A stretch of DNA of 64,000 nucleotides from Isoetes taiwanensis (GCA_021234155.1 JAJEKV010000002.1:39979841-40043840), one strand, 5' to 3'. Shown: positions 1 through 13,039, counted from the first letter of the stretch. The notes: a model not told the origin generated them from the sequence alone. Translations and numbers: made by a program.

Positions 1-125
1 AAAGTGCTGATATGCCAGGATTGAACTATGCTTGTGATGTCAGTGGCAATATATTCCAGCACCGCAAACCACAATGAATAACCAATAATAAAAAGAATTA
101 TAGTTAAAGGATTCCCTGCGTTCTA
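1..125. repeat. Duplicate of an aminotransferase intron segment
   Basis: This stretch matches 35666-35790, which lies inside an intron of the aminotransferase gene on the same window. The match is nearly base for base up to about position 118, with scattered one-base differences, and then the two copies diverge abruptly. It continues to the window edge, so more of the duplicate may lie to the left. It may be part of a second copy of the gene, or a short repeat that was copied into both places. Confidence 0.75.
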
Positions 126-825
126 TTCTTTCAAGTTTGATAATTATGAATCATTGACTTTATGGATAATAAATATATGGCCACAGGAAGACATAGTTAC
201 GAATATTGATGAGCCCAATAAGAATGGTTTGCAAACCTTGGAATTGTTGGATTTATCTTTGGAATCCAGAACTCTTGACTTTTTTTAGAATACGAGGGCT
301 TGTCTCACAGCACATTTATCTTCATATTGCCCTATCATCCGTGTTCTTGCTATATTGTTATGCTAGATGGCATGTGCATACATGCAAATGTTAGGTATGT
401 GATATGCTAAGTGGCACTCATGCACTTTTGTCAAATGGAGGCATGCACAATTGAGTCCATGCAATGCAAGCACTATATATAGAGGTGGTCTAGGGTTGCG
501 AGACCGTGCAACTTCAGCGCCCGGTTGAATATTTCTTGTGCAAGTTTAGATCTGTATATTGTGCAAGCAAATGTATTGTAATAAATGTAGTGATTGTCAA
601 TAATTCAGATGATATTGTAGTTTTAACGGTTTCATTTGGACATTGCCCCGGATGAAATTCCTTGTCTTGCCCCTAGAATTGGTTCCTTGATGAATCGATG
701 TTGATCTTGAAATGATACCTTCATTTTTAATCTCGTTACATAAAAGCGATACTATTAAAAGAAAATTGTTTTCATTGCTATATTGGATGACACCTTTATG
801 GCTGATATATTTTTGTTTTGATAAC
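126..825. other. Intergenic, no gene seen
   Basis: No coding signal is recognised. A TATATATA stretch at 474-481 followed by a moderately GC-rich segment and an AATAAA-like site near 580 could be promoter and polyadenylation remains, for example of a solo LTR, but no matching LTR ends or primer binding site were found. Confidence 0.3.
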
Positions 826-1560
826 TAATAGAATTGAATTGATTTGAATTGAATAATTTTTATCGTCCATGGAGACCAATTGAGCCTATGGACCCATCAA
901 AGGGGCGCAATAGTGTATTACTATCTAGATTAAATAACCCTGTCTTGAAGGGTTTTCAAGGGAAAAACATTTGCCAATAATAAGAATCTTGCGACAAAGC
1001 GTACAAATATACATCATAGAACATTGTGGTTCATGTCAAGATAGTGTCACGAGGACAAAATTGATGCAGCATATCCATCACTTCTTGAAGATATGATGCC
1101 GGCAACTATATTGAATCACATGCTGCAATTGGTTGGGTTGGACCAGCTCAACATAGCATCCGGATGTGATCATCGTTGGATAACTTTGAAGTGTGATACT
1201 CATCCTCAATGACTCTCAATTGGAATCAGCGGAAGTTTTTGTCTTGGCATGCCTCCCCAATCGTCTGTATGTCTCAATTCTAAGGCTGATGTGCCCTTAT
1301 GCAAAGTGAAATGACAACCATTGTTTTTCATGCGAAATGGATGGATAGGTAGTGATGTGGACCCGTTCAAGTCACGAGGATTTTTTTGGTGCTTGTAATG
1401 TGCCATCTTGACCTATAAGGCGATAGCATCCCAAACAGCCGGGGAAGCAAATATCCATTGCCTCAAGCTATAGCGATCCTCTTACATTTTGCACTGTGCA
1501 CACCCATGCTCTTGTACATTCCATCATGCGGCCATGAACACCTTTTTCTTTGTGAGGCTT
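826..1560 (-). mobile_element. 5'-truncated LINE (family A), 3' end at left
   Basis: Read on the minus strand, 1530-1410 is homologous to 4730-4850 and more weakly to 14945-15060: all share the stretch around TAGCTTGAGGCAAT and a following GGGATG context. The minus-strand reading ends at 985-826 with the shared compound stem-loop (about 980-916), the terminal motif with a perfect GTCCAT/ATGGAC stem, an ATAAAAA run, and a (CAATT)n-type microsatellite tail at 831-860. No full reading frame survives. It is a short, old 3' fragment of the same LINE family as 4201-5460. Confidence 0.7.
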
Positions 1561-2009
1561 TGGCGCTAAAGTAGAATAGATTATAAAAATAGAGCGTGAA
1601 GTAGAATGTTAACTAGAACTAAAGCAAAAATGTCATTCAAAGTACAAAATAGAAATCGAGACCAATATCACAAGAAAGGAAAAAAAAAATGCCACGTGGC
1701 ATAAGCTGATATGATGGCTTAAAAGTAGCTTTTACTTAAACTAAAAAAAGCCTTGTGCCTTCATGGCATTATACGGAGATCATGTAGTATTTAATATAGT
1801 TTTCGATTGTCTTGAGTACTTTGATGTTTCTTATATCTCATCAGGAGATTCTTGGCGTGCCTAGACATAATGTAGGGAATCACACATACAAAGACATAAC
1901 ACTCTTATGATAAACATAGGCATATATTCATAAACTCACAAATACTCAACTTTCGGGCAATATATGACACATACTGTCATTATAAGCATACAATTTTACA
2001 GCGTGAAGA
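1561..2009. other. Intergenic AT-rich spacer
   Basis: Nothing recognisable as a gene or a repeat that recurs in this window. Confidence 0.3.
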
Positions 2010-2165
2010 AATTGAATTGAATTGAATTGAATGGTTTTTATAAATTAGAAGCGAAGACCAATAACCCTATGGGACCCAAACAAGAGCACATCAAACCTAT
2101 TCTGTCGAGGGATTAAAAACCACAGCCCAAAGGCTTTTTAGGAAAAACCTTGACAATACATTATC
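2010..2165 (-). repeat. LINE 3' end: stem-loop plus (CAATT)n tail
   Basis: On the minus strand this contains the shared 3' structure: an inner hairpin GCC-TTT-GGGC between A-run and T-run arms, an outer pairing of TTGTC with GACAG-type bases, then the ATTGGTCT terminal motif, ATAAAAA and five CAATT-type units at 2010-2034. The body further right (2166 onward) is not recognisable as LINE, so this is either a very short truncation or an element sharing only the LINE tail. Confidence 0.7.
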
Positions 2166-4200
2166 ATCCTTCCTATAGTAAAAGCGGTTTCAATTTACGT
2201 GCGCATGTACTTTCAACCTTAAAATTATAGTGGCATGACGCGTTGCATCTATCGCATTTATGGCGGACTTATGGCTCGGAGGTGTCCGTGGTGCAATGAT
2301 GGCTGACCATTAATAACCTCGAATATTGTGTGCATTGATTATAAAAGCATTTATTCGCGGCCATTATGTGCTAACGCTTCTGGTTATTGAGCGGATCAAG
2401 CGGCGAGGAATCAAACCCAATTTGTAGATGTTAGATGGAGAATCGATCGGGATGAAAGCGGCGAGAAAAACAAGCCGTCGGAAATTTCGATCATTTGGGG
2501 AGCCCAAGCGGCGGTAAGAAGAGGCGATCTAGCCGGACAAGAGAAATGGACCCATCTGATTCTCGATCTTTTGTAATTCTTGCAAGAATACATCTCGGAA
2601 GCAATTTGCTGATTAAAATTTGTTAAATCGGGCCCAAATTGCGAAATCAGTACATCTAAGATCTACGACCAAATTTCAAATCTTTCATTGCCTCTCAATC
2701 CGTTCGGAGGGCCATGGAACAACAATGTTTCTGATTTCTCGAGCAAAAATTGCTCCAATTTTAATCTGGCGGGGCTTCGTGCGGCAAGCTCCAATCCATG
2801 GAGTCAAAAGCTGCGCCAATATCTTGCAAAGCTCGAACAATGCGCCCATTGTGGGCTCCTTCGCGATAAGCACCTTGGGCTTGCTTGACTCTTTACCAAA
2901 TCCAAAAAATCCTAACTCCGTGACCATAGCCAAAACTACGTGCATTTGCATTGGGCAATTAAGCGCATACGGCCGTTTTTTTCCTTCACATGCGGCATCC
3001 ATAGCGATGTCCTCAAGCTTATCAATTATAGGATGAAATTGAATTCAGTTCAAATTTGCCTTAGCAAATTACGCCAATCTATCCCGTCTCACCGCAAATC
3101 TTCCTTGAATTCTCCAACCCGATAATTACATTATGATCGTGACCCTTAGGCATGGAAGCTAAGCTCTGAAGCAAAAGGCGATCCCAAAATCTATAACATG
3201 GATTACGTTTTGTGGCAAAGCTTGAAGAATAGCTCGATTTGCGATAAAATGGCGAGAATTTGATGTAGGGGGAGTTACATGATTTAGGATATGAAATCTT
3301 GCCATACCTTCTATTTTTGCCATGATGTCTTGATGCCATCAATTTGCCTAAGTAAAAGAACCCTAAAAAATATGGCGGGCGTGGCAACTTTCACTGCGGC
3401 CTCAAAATGGACGGCCAAGTGGCCACAGAAGCAAAAGCGAATGTCGAAGAAACAAATTCGGCGTAGATAGGCGAGAAATCCGATTACGGGGAGTTTGGCC
3501 ATCCCGCCGTCAATCAAAAGAAAAAACTTCGAAATACACATCCCAATCGCCTTGGAAACCAAAGGCGGAATGCGAAGACTAAAAGAAGAAGAATTCGATT
3601 GCAAATGCTTTTTATACCGCGGTTTGGTTGTTACTTGGGAGAGGAGAGAATATAATGTTGAACACACATTAAAACTACTGATGAAACATTAAATTATTTG
3701 CCACCTAATTAGGGGGCATTAGTACTAAGGGTTGAGGCGATAACCCCAATGGTGCACACCTTCCTAGCACATTCAACATATTTTTATGGCCAAGATCAAA
3801 TTTTCCCTTTAATCCTATGATCTTTGAGGATGTGGAGGCGGGGCCACATGCATGCCCATGCATGCCTCCATAGAATCTGATGGGCACAATCGCGCCACCT
3901 TTTTTTCCCAAAAGGTTGAGCGGCGGGATTGATGTCTATATACACCTAAAAGGCAATGCTTAGATCCGGACATCAATTTCCTTTGCCACCATTTGCATTT
4001 CACTGTCGGTGTATTGCATAGATCGGACACCAATTCCCTTTGCCACCATTTAGACTCCACACAAATCTCCTATGTGTATCACTTTTAAATATTCTAAAAA
4101 TTCTTCATATTTGGAATTGATAATGGTGGGTTTCATTTTTTGAAAGTTTACGGTGACATGAAGATCGACTAAGGTGGTTTTCATATCATCTTCGACGGTA
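2166..4200. other. Unassigned region with open minus-strand stretches
   Basis: Two minus-strand open stretches (2685-3002, 105 codons; 3079-3387, 102 codons) overlap plus-strand open stretches of similar length. I recognise no family in any frame. The base composition is less AT-rich than the flanks. It could be the decayed body of the element whose 3' end lies at 2010-2165 or a broken gene; neither can be shown. Confidence 0.25.
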
Positions 4201-5460
4201 GAGGATCCCCTCCTTCAGATTCTGGGGGCGAGAATGTGGAAGTAGCATCCACATACAAATATTTGGGAGTTGAGTTTCCGTCTACTATGCCTTTGGGACA
4301 CATCCATCTTTCTCTGAGTTCACAGTGGAAAGCACTATATGCAATGCAAAACAATAGTCATAGAAGCGGAGTTGTATGATTGGACCCATCGAGTCACTTT
4401 GTTCAAAGTCTTAGTGGAGCTTTGTCCTTTTTATCACGGGGTAGAAGTATGGGGCCAGTGGTATCCTAAGCTACTTGGAATGACTTGGGCAGTGCGAGAA
4501 AGCCTTCTTGTGCGAGCACTAGGGGTGAAGTCCACGAGTCCCATATCAAATTCACTGGGGGAAAGCGAGGATTCTTGCCTCTTAGGAGGCTGACCCTTGT
4601 CGCCACATTGTCTATTTTAGGGAAATTTGGTCAACATGGGCCGATGCTCGTCTCCCAAAAACTAAGCTTATATCATGGCAATGGGGCCAGCAGCCTCAAG
4701 GCTTCTTTGGAGGAAAAAGGAAGCTCAATGGATGGCTAGATGGAATGTCGAGAACACAGGTGCATACATGTGCAAAGAAAGGCGGTCGCCATAGCTTGAG
4801 GCAATATCTTGGCTTGCTTCATCAACAAGCTTTGGGATGTTAGCGCCCTTGAGCAGTGTCAAGGCGACACACTACCCGGCGCCACATAAATCCCACATTG
4901 GGCAGAGGCCCACAATGCTACTGCGCACCCACTTGCCCATGAAAAGCCTTGAGACTCATTGCCTCCATTACGCGCGAGGGCACATCATCTTCATTGAGGT
5001 AGGGCCCGGATGGATTGGTGAGCCACTTTGTCGGGGCGGGCTCATCAATCTTTGCCAAATGGGAGTCGTGAGGATGAATCTCATACCCTTTAAAGTTGCC
5101 CGACATATGATCCAAATCGGGGCCCAGCTATCTTTGAGTTGAGTGAGGCCGGCGGCCGCTACATGTGACATTGAGCACGGCATCCCTGCGGATGCTAGGA
5201 TCATACGCCGGAGGTCATGGACATGCGAGATCGGCTATGTCCTCGGGACGCGCGAGCATGTACATACACATTTATTTCCCGATGATGTATACTTATACGG
5301 TTTGACAGCATTCTTATTCTGCCGCGGTTTTCCCTCGAAAACCCTTCAGGGCGGGGTTTTTAACCGGACGGTAATAAGTTTCTTTGCAGCTCCTCCCCAG
5401 GTCCCCATATAGGCGATTGGTCTCGATGGGCGATAAAAAACTATTCTATTCTATTCACAT
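4201..5460 (+). mobile_element. 5'-truncated LINE (family A) with complete 3' end
   Basis: The C-terminal part of a LINE ORF2 can be read across frames: a YKYLGVEF-type thumb motif near 4255, the HGVEVWG segment near 4440, and SLLVRALGVKS near 4500. The same order recurs at 12740-13020 and 14490-14780. Many one-base indels break the frame. The 3' end is well kept: compound stem-loop at 5311-5373 with a TTCA loop, terminal motif at 5400-5435 with a CCCAT/ATGGG stem, ATAAAAAA, then a CTATT microsatellite at 5440-5460. Confidence 0.8.
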
Positions 5461-6196
5461 CATTTTGAACTACCACAAAGCGATAAAGAGAAGGCGGCCT
5501 TGCGATAAATTTCTTGTACATATTATTATAATGCATGCCAACTTCAATGCGGTATGCGAGGACATAGATGCATGTGCACATCCATAATCTCACGAAGATA
5601 AGGAAGGGTACCCATGTTTGATAAAGGGATCTTGATACATTTGCTTGACATATCCCTAGGATCTGTACTCCCAGTTCTCAATTGGAATAGTTGGATATAC
5701 CTATAACTTCTTGCACTAGATCTCCAAGTTCCATGCGGTTTTTCCTTCCTTATCATTTGGAGCGTTTTTCTCAATCTTAGATGCTTTCCAAGATGTCCCC
5801 AAATCCTTCTTACAACATAATTGCGCAATTGTCATTAAGATGGAGATTTGAGGTGGGATGAAATGATGAACGCCCGCCGGTCTCTATTTGGACTTCTTAG
5901 GTTGGCTTGTCTCTATTGTGCCCTCTCTCCAAATAGGGGGCCCTAAAAGCCCCATATGAAGGAACCATTTTTCTTTGGCTTATTGTAACATTTCGACAAC
6001 AACAAATAGAGGAGCCCCACTATACCAATGTAAAGAATGAGTTAAACAAGATTGTATAATTGCTGCAAAATGTATTATTATTTGTTAATGCCCATCTCAT
6101 ATAATTGCTATAGTTACAACTTGTAGTGCTTTTTGCACCTTGGTCAAAAAACTGGTGGACTATTATACAGAAGAAGATTTTGTACATATTTTGTGA
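5461..6196. other. Downstream flank of the 4CL gene
   Basis: No coding signal. It lies between a LINE 3' end and the stop codon of the 4CL gene, so it holds the presumptive 3' UTR of that minus-strand gene (AT-rich near 6050-6190). Confidence 0.3.
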
Positions 6197-9100
6197 TTAA
6201 TTGAGATATTGGTCTCTTAATTCTCGACGCAATATTTTGCCCGCAGGTGTCTTTGGAATGGAGTCTATAAAAACCACACTCTGCAATCTCTTATAGAATA
6301 CTACCTGTAAACAAGTTACCAAAATAATGATAAGGCTGATGATAAAATGTACCTAATATAGTGCAACTTACAAAATAAGATTTGCAAAGTAAAAAGAAAA
6401 AAAGGGACGTCAAAGCTTGTGAAAGAAACTTTTTTTCTTAGTAGAGATAGATTCAAATGTTAACGTCAAGGTAAGTGGGTATGCATTCTTGCATCTTCTT
6501 GAATTTATTCTTGTCAAAGAATGACAAATTGCCCTTCAAGACTTGTAGAATCCGGTCTCCCTTACCTTGACCCTAGTAGAATGGCATGGGGTCAGCCATT
6601 CAACATAACAATAATGTTAAACTAATGTGAGGCGTGTGCATTACTTGTACTTTATAGGACTCGTTGAGACTTTTAGCATTTTTCATCTCAAAGCACTAAA
6701 TGCACAACCTTAGTACTTGGAGTAATTTTACCCTTATATAGCAATAAGGCTTAGCAAGCTCACATGAGGGGCAAAAGTAGACATAATATCATTGAGTTTT
6801 AGAATATAATATGTCCCATGGCATCTTAGGTGGCACCTACATGGTAGACCATATTATGTTTGAATGAATGTGAAATGAGTGTTAGGACCTTCAACTTTGG
6901 AGCCAACTATATTGACCTTCTAGGCTTGTGGAGCCCTTTAACTATCTTGGAGGGAGGATCTACATCCACATTCATTAAAAAGTTGCATAATGCCTACGTG
7001 AAAATGCCTCTTCTGATTTAAAATAGTAGATAACCACTAGCTCGCACTAGTGTCACCATGATAGTGCAATCAATTCAATAATTTTCTTTCAACACTTCGG
7101 CCCAACCATATTCCTTCACTTTTAGACCAAGCATGTGACTACTTATCAATGCATAAATTCCTCACAAGGTGGCTATCTAGTGTGCTGATTTTTGATATAT
7201 AGACTGTGAATTTTTAAAATAAAGATGTAGTAAGAGTTTGATGTCCAAAATGTTCATTATTGCCCTTTTGCCATGCTAAGTAATAATAAAAATGCTTTGA
7301 TCCGACTCAAGGGTAAGAAAAATGCAGTTTGCTTAAAAGTATAACTCCTAAGTTAAAAGTGGGATAAGTGCCAAGTAACAGACATATAGGATCAACATGA
7401 TGCAGAATCAAGTATTCGTATGGAATAAGTGCCAAGCAATAGACATAGTGGGTCATGGACGGCAAAGAAGAAACTAGAACATGCTAAACTCAAGCATAGA
7501 AAGGGGAGATCAAGGATTGTTGAGTCTATGCATTTAGACACCCCAAAAAAAAACCTCAAAATCCCTCTAAAGGGTCAGGATTTTGCCACCATGAAAAAGA
7601 GATCCTTGAGTAGAAAACACCTCTAGCATCCCGAGGACCAAAAATAAGATAATCTGCATGTGATGTGGAAAATGGGGTTTGGGGGCATTCTTGCGAGCCC
7701 CATGACCTGCAGAATCTTGATGCATAGCCGGTTTAAGGGTGCTTTCCCATGGGCCACCGACCTGAGGTCTTCTTGAGGTCAGATCAAGCGTCTTGGCGGG
7801 TTGGTGGGCGCCTCCTCCAAAAACTCAGGTTTTGACCTAAATCAAAAAGTAATCACCAAGCATTTCTCCAACGCTCAGGTTTTTGACACGGACCTAGATT
7901 TTCAGGTCGCGGATCTCATGGGAAAGCACCCTTAGGTCTGCCCAGCCCCCCCGTTTCCACTACCTCAAAAAATAAGCTACTGGATTCTATACTTTGGGGG
8001 CCAGTTGCTATTCTGGAATAGAATGATCTAATAAACTGCCGGAACACAAAGCCCACTTACCTTGGTAGGGTGAGAACTAATATGGCCCGTAATAGTATTC
8101 TTGCATTTTATTCTATGGACACAAAATAAAGGGACCTTCCGTACCTGTTTCGCTATGAATTCCTTAATTTCTTCTTCGCTTAGGGCACCGCACTTCACCA
8201 CAAATGCCACCGGAATTTCTCAGCATTCGGATCTTTACGCCTGCATCACCACTCTTAACCTTAATCTTCGTTTTTGTGAAAAATTCTCTTATTTCTCTGT
8301 TTTGCTTTCTCTTATTGATTCAAGCATCTTACCCTACTACGGCTGCGTCGGAAATGCATTCATGAGAAACTAATAGTTTTTCCAGCTCCGCCGAACAACC
8401 TGTTTCATGAATAGTAAGCTTTCCGGAAGCAAAATGATTAAGCATTTGTTCATTGAATCAGAAGCTGCAACCTGAAATCCCTTGTATTTGATGATTTCTT
8501 TTAGCCGATCTACAATAAATAATTCTTCATCGGTATCAATAAATCCAACATCCCCAGTATGCAGCCAACCATCTCTATCTATTGTTGCAGCGGTGGCTTT
8601 GGGATCATTAAGATATCCTATGTGCAGAAACAAGCATCAAGAACATGTGTTTTACAGGCAAAAATAAGCAAAGACACATTTATACCTTTCATGATTTGGG
8701 GCTTCGTATGCAAATTTCTCAGATTTGTTGTAAGGTAGGAAACCCCTGTTTCTGGATCTATAATTTTAATCTCTGCATTCCGAATAACTGTGCCGCAGGG
8801 GAGCCTGATTTTACAGGTTGAGGATATTTGGCAAACGCCATGGACATGGCCATAACTGGCCCTGCCTCCGTCATTCCATAACCCTGCACAAAAAAATTTC
8901 TACTTTGTCAGAGATGTTTGGAAAGGCAATAACATGGGAAAATGACAAAGATTCTGTATTCTGTACATAAATGTTTGAGGAGTACCTGGCTTAGAATTGC
9001 ATTTGGAAGCCTTTCCCTAAATGCATCTTCCATCTTTTCTAACGGGCAGCTCCACAGAGCACCATTCTTACACTTGACAAATCATATTCAAGAACTGCTG

Positions 9101-9959
9101 GATTTTTTTGTCATGGCCAGAACCTGGGGGCGGCACTAGAGGAGCAATGGTAACTTTCATACTTTGAATCCAGATCCTAACAGAGTTCTGATCTCATATT
9201 TTTGCATCAGCACAATTGTGGCCCCAACTCTAATTGAACAGAGCAAAATTGTGCTTAAAAAAGAATAGATATGAAACATGGGTAAAACACACAGGATTAT
9301 ATCCCTGCTGCTCATATCAATTGTTGGATTATCTCCATCTACTTGCTGACTAAGCTAAATTAACCACTATGCTTCTGTGTGTAAGCATTACTCCCTTTGG
9401 AAATCCTGTTGTTCCTGAAGAAAATGGTAGAACAACTACATCATCTGGATCAATGTCTTCAAGAGGATAATCTGGTACTAGGGGGTGCCTCTGTTGAAGC
9501 TCAGAAATATGCTTGTATCCTTCTATTTCTTCATCCACTGTCAAAATTTGAACATTTTCACATTTTTGTTTTGTCAATGCAGGAAGAAACAGTAACAACT
9601 AACTTGGCTTCAGACAATATGAGCTGTTTTCAATCTCTGAAGCAGTGTAATGAGGATTGGAGTAGTACAGGCCGCGCCATGCTGGATGCACCCAAAAGAA
9701 AACCAAAAGCAAATTCATTACAATTTGGCAAAAAGCAACATGACAACATCCCCCTTGTTGGATCCCCAAATTTGAGAGCCCAGCTGCAACTTTCTGAGAG
9801 GAGATCTGCAATTCTTCAAAAACTGATTTGTCTGCCAGAAGCCCCATCTATGATGGCAGGTTTTATGAGGGAAACTGGGAAATATTTTGGAAACAATATT
9901 GGTGAAGGACAAATGGAGGGAGGGAGATCTGGAAGCTTGGATTTGAAGATGTGCTCCAT
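6197..9959 (-). pseudogene. 4CL: 4-coumarate:CoA ligase, six exons, many indels
   Basis: 4CL activates hydroxycinnamates to CoA thioesters for lignin and flavonoid synthesis. Exons by GT-AG sites: 9959-8986, 8883-8686, 8617-8472, 8399-8333, 8240-8145 and 6304-6197, about 1.59 kb, close to the usual 530-560 residues. The ATG at 9959 starts MEHIFKSKLPDLPP. AMP-binding box [15 protein letters not shown] is intact near 9400. Further conserved pieces are [10 protein letters not shown] (exon 2), GWLHTGDVG and [14 protein letters not shown] (exon 3), [10 protein letters not shown] (exon 4), PVAFVVK (exon 5) and [16 protein letters not shown] (exon 6, intact, catalytic Lys). Single-base indels break frame near 9865, 9680, 9640, 9345, 9110, 9040, 8810, 8390 and 8205, and the CGEICIRG box reads EICIRSPK in a shifted frame. 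Splice sites are all preserved, so this is either a young pseudogene or a gene in unpolished sequence. Family assignment is firm. Confidence 0.88.
7734..7934. mobile_element. 201-bp MITE inside the last 4CL intron
   Basis: Perfect 18-bp terminal inverted repeats, TAAGGGTGCTTTCCCATG at 7734-7751 and its complement at 7917-7934, bound a non-coding interior with further short inverted GACCTGA-type motifs. A target duplication is not clear (flanks ggtt and ggtc). It sits in the large intron 6305-8144 of the 4CL gene. The superfamily is not determined. Confidence 0.7.
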
Positions 9960-11249
9960 GATTTGAGCTTCAATTTCAGGATGGAATTGATCAGGAGGAA
10001 GAGAGGAACAGGGGCCATATTTGGAAGGAAGTGAAAGTCAGCTGAACTATTTTTTGTTGGGCGAGGGGGCTCTGTTCAATAGCGTTGTTAGAAGAAGCAA
10101 TTTTTACGTCTTATCATATCAAAGAAGGAATAACATGGTGGGTCTGATTGATAGGGTAGGTGAAAAATGGGATTACCTTTTTCACACTTGGATCCCCTTC
10201 TTTTCCTACAGAATCTCCACTACTCTGCAATTAGAGTACATCATTGCCTTCCTTTTCCAATCTAGATCTTCCTCCCAATTTTTGAACTTCTTGCCCCTTG
10301 CATCATCATTTCGTCATTTCCTTCGTCACTTCCTTTAACACAAAAATCTTTGCTTACACACTGCTTTATTTAGAGCATTGACACTTCATATACAAACAAA
10401 ATGTATGCTTTAGTCAAGACTTCTTCTAATCCACTCCTCGTTGGTTTGCCAAATACTTTGGGTTTTAGTAGCCTTGTCTCGCAAAAAATTTAAAATTTAG
10501 CACTATAGCATAGAATTAGCAAAATTTTCCCAATCTAAAGTAGGGTTTCTTTATAGTCCTTAGCTGGTTATAATTCTAAATTAGCAGATCGTTTAAACTT
10601 GTAGGAAATCTTCTTTCCCACTCCAAAAAGCTTTTCCGAACCAAGCATTCCTCATTCCAAGACCATGTATGCTCATATATTTCACCCATTTCTTCACATT
10701 ATACTACATGGTGCATTTAATGATAATCAAAGAACATTCAAGATTCGTGAAAAGGTCATCACCTTTTTAATAATGCTTCCACGTAAATATACATATCCAT
10801 TTAACATATTTTATTAAAAAGATGATGCTACTAAGAAAATTAAATACACTACCAAGATCGTACTATAATGCTTGGTGAGTCGATGTTCCACTTCTTAAGG
10901 TGTCTAAATTTGAAGTTCAATCCATCAATAATGTTGTAGAGATGCATGGTAAAAAGGAATTACCAAGTATGCCCACTAGCCGACTTTATATTATAACCAT
11001 CATTTCACATATACATGAAACACTCCAACATGATATTATACATATCAAAAGAGGAATGTGATATTACTCAATCCAAAAGTACCCTTAATCTTTTACTACA
11101 GTTAAATGCATCTGAAAACTTTAGAATGGGCAAAAGGGAAGAGAACGAGGAACAAACCTTTGATATCATATGGACGACAGAGGAGCAGTAAGTCCCTTGT
11201 CGTAATGAATGTAAAGCATTAATAAAAAAAGCAATATGCCCTTGCCATA
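9960..11249. other. Upstream flank of 4CL, no gene seen
   Basis: This is the 5' side of the minus-strand 4CL gene and should contain its promoter. No TATA box at a convincing distance from the ATG at 9959 was identified. A plus-strand open stretch at 10021-10338 has no recognisable homology. Confidence 0.3.
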
Positions 11250-12990
11250 ATGGACCTGGAGTGGAGATTGGTACATTGGATTTTTCGGATTGACATCATC
11301 TCGTACTATGGGACACAACTATGGAGTTCAAAGCAATTCTTGCTGGATTTTTCACGAATTCAGGGGAAGCCTTGTAAGCTACCATGTGGAATTGAAATTT
11401 CCGCGATGCGGTTTAGAAATAGCGTGAAGTTTCACGCCAAAAATAGCCATTCTTCTTGGTGTTTTTTTTGGTAGGAATGGAGATGTATGTAGGTGGGTAG
11501 GCTAGGCTAGATCCACGTGAAACTATTAGTCAGGACCTAGAAAACTTCCCAAATCAAAGAGCCCGGTATTCACATTCAAGTCTTTGAGGTGATCTCTCAC
11601 TACTCATATTATTTAATATAATGTGATCTTTGCGGTTTCTTTATTTAAAATATGTTTTTACGTGAAGAATTGGATTTTCCTTGTGTTTTTCCATTTGATC
11701 CAGCGATATTCCAACTCTATTTCATATATATTAGAGATATAAAAAGTGATTATTTGCCTTAATCCATTGTTCCAAGTTGTTTTCTCACTAAAACTTTGTT
11801 CTACTACATTGATCTTCCAGGAAATTTTGCATCGATGGATCGAGACCACAACCTTTCCACATAACAAATGATTTGATATTGAGTGTAAGAAAATCAAAGC
11901 GGTGGCTCTGCCAAGTCACAAATCATACCCCTACATCCATACCGCGACAGGAGACGATTACCCGCGGTTTTTCAAGGCTAAGAAAAAAGGTACATTGGTC
12001 TAAATACCTTGTTCGAGAGGCGTTGCAGTCGATTTTTCCCGTATTGGACCACTAGTAGGATTGTTCTCATCTCTGAAGCGGTGGCTTTTTACCTTTGCCC
12101 AACTAATTACCTGTTGACATTCTAGAATGGTAGTTGCAAGGGATGGGCAAAGCTGGCGTGTCACGAGCCCTCAACATAGCAAGCATGATTCAGTCCCGCC
12201 ACTCAACCATTGATCATATCTTCCTGCCGGACTTTTGACTTTGGTTGAAGATAGCGAGGAGGCAAACGTCAAGACTTTGTATTGGGCCGCCCAAAAGCTT
12301 TTGACAGCGTGCTTCGGAAATATTGTGGCAAGATCGTAAACTGCGGTGCCACCGGGCTATATAAGATATGCTAAGGCGATTGTAGGCGGGAGGCCAACCA
12401 TTCAACAAGCGACATCGGGTTAAACGGGGGATGCCCTCTCTCCCAATATTGTTTGCACTTTACATTGTCCGGCTATTTAACATTGACAATGGAGTGGAGG
12501 GTGGCCAAGCGTTTGCGCGGATCACCGGGTGGCTTCCTTATCACGTTGATGATGTAGACTTCTAACACACTCGAAGAACATACCATTTTGGGATATTGCG
12601 GACACACTCTACCGGACCAGCGAGCATGCGTGTCAACTTTGGTCAAAACTAGGGTGATCCACATCTCATCCCCTAAAGTCGGATAAAGGCCTCCCTCGTT
12701 CACTTCGAGGGGGGCAAGATGTGGAAGGTGGCTTGACTATAAAGGCAATCATTTGGGAGTGATTTCCTTCTACAATGTACTAGGAACACTTCCATTGATT
12801 TACAAGTGGCGATTAATTTGAAACATGGTATGTAGTGTAAAACAATAATCATAGAGTGGGCTGCGATTGTGCCCTCCGGTCGCGCACCTATCAGTTTTGA
12901 TGGGCTTCGTCCTTCTATCACGGGGTCAAAGTTTGGGGCCAATGGGTATGCCTTATTACACGGAATGACTTCGGGCGAGGTGCAAAAACC
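11250..12990 (+). mobile_element. Family A LINE body, tandem unit 1
   Basis: Reverse transcriptase remains are readable near 12410-12480 as VKRGCPLSPILFALYI-like residues across frames, followed by a thumb and the GVKVWGQW-type segment near 12920. The whole stretch is repeated at 13040-14790 with an offset of 1740-1826 bp. Both units have many independent one-base indels. No frame is longer than about 80 codons, so it is inactive. Confidence 0.75.
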
Positions 12991-13039
12991 TCCCTTGGCT
13001 TACTTGGAGCGGCGTGAAATCCAGTCTCAATACTTAAAG

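Noticed and set aside
126-700. Solo LTR with TATA box and polyadenylation site
   Set aside because: No TG...CA ends, no duplicate LTR and no primer binding site could be found.
2685-3667. Minus-strand gene with frames of 105, 102 and 118 codons
   Set aside because: Overlapping frames on both strands of similar length, no recognised motif, no splice pattern that joins them.
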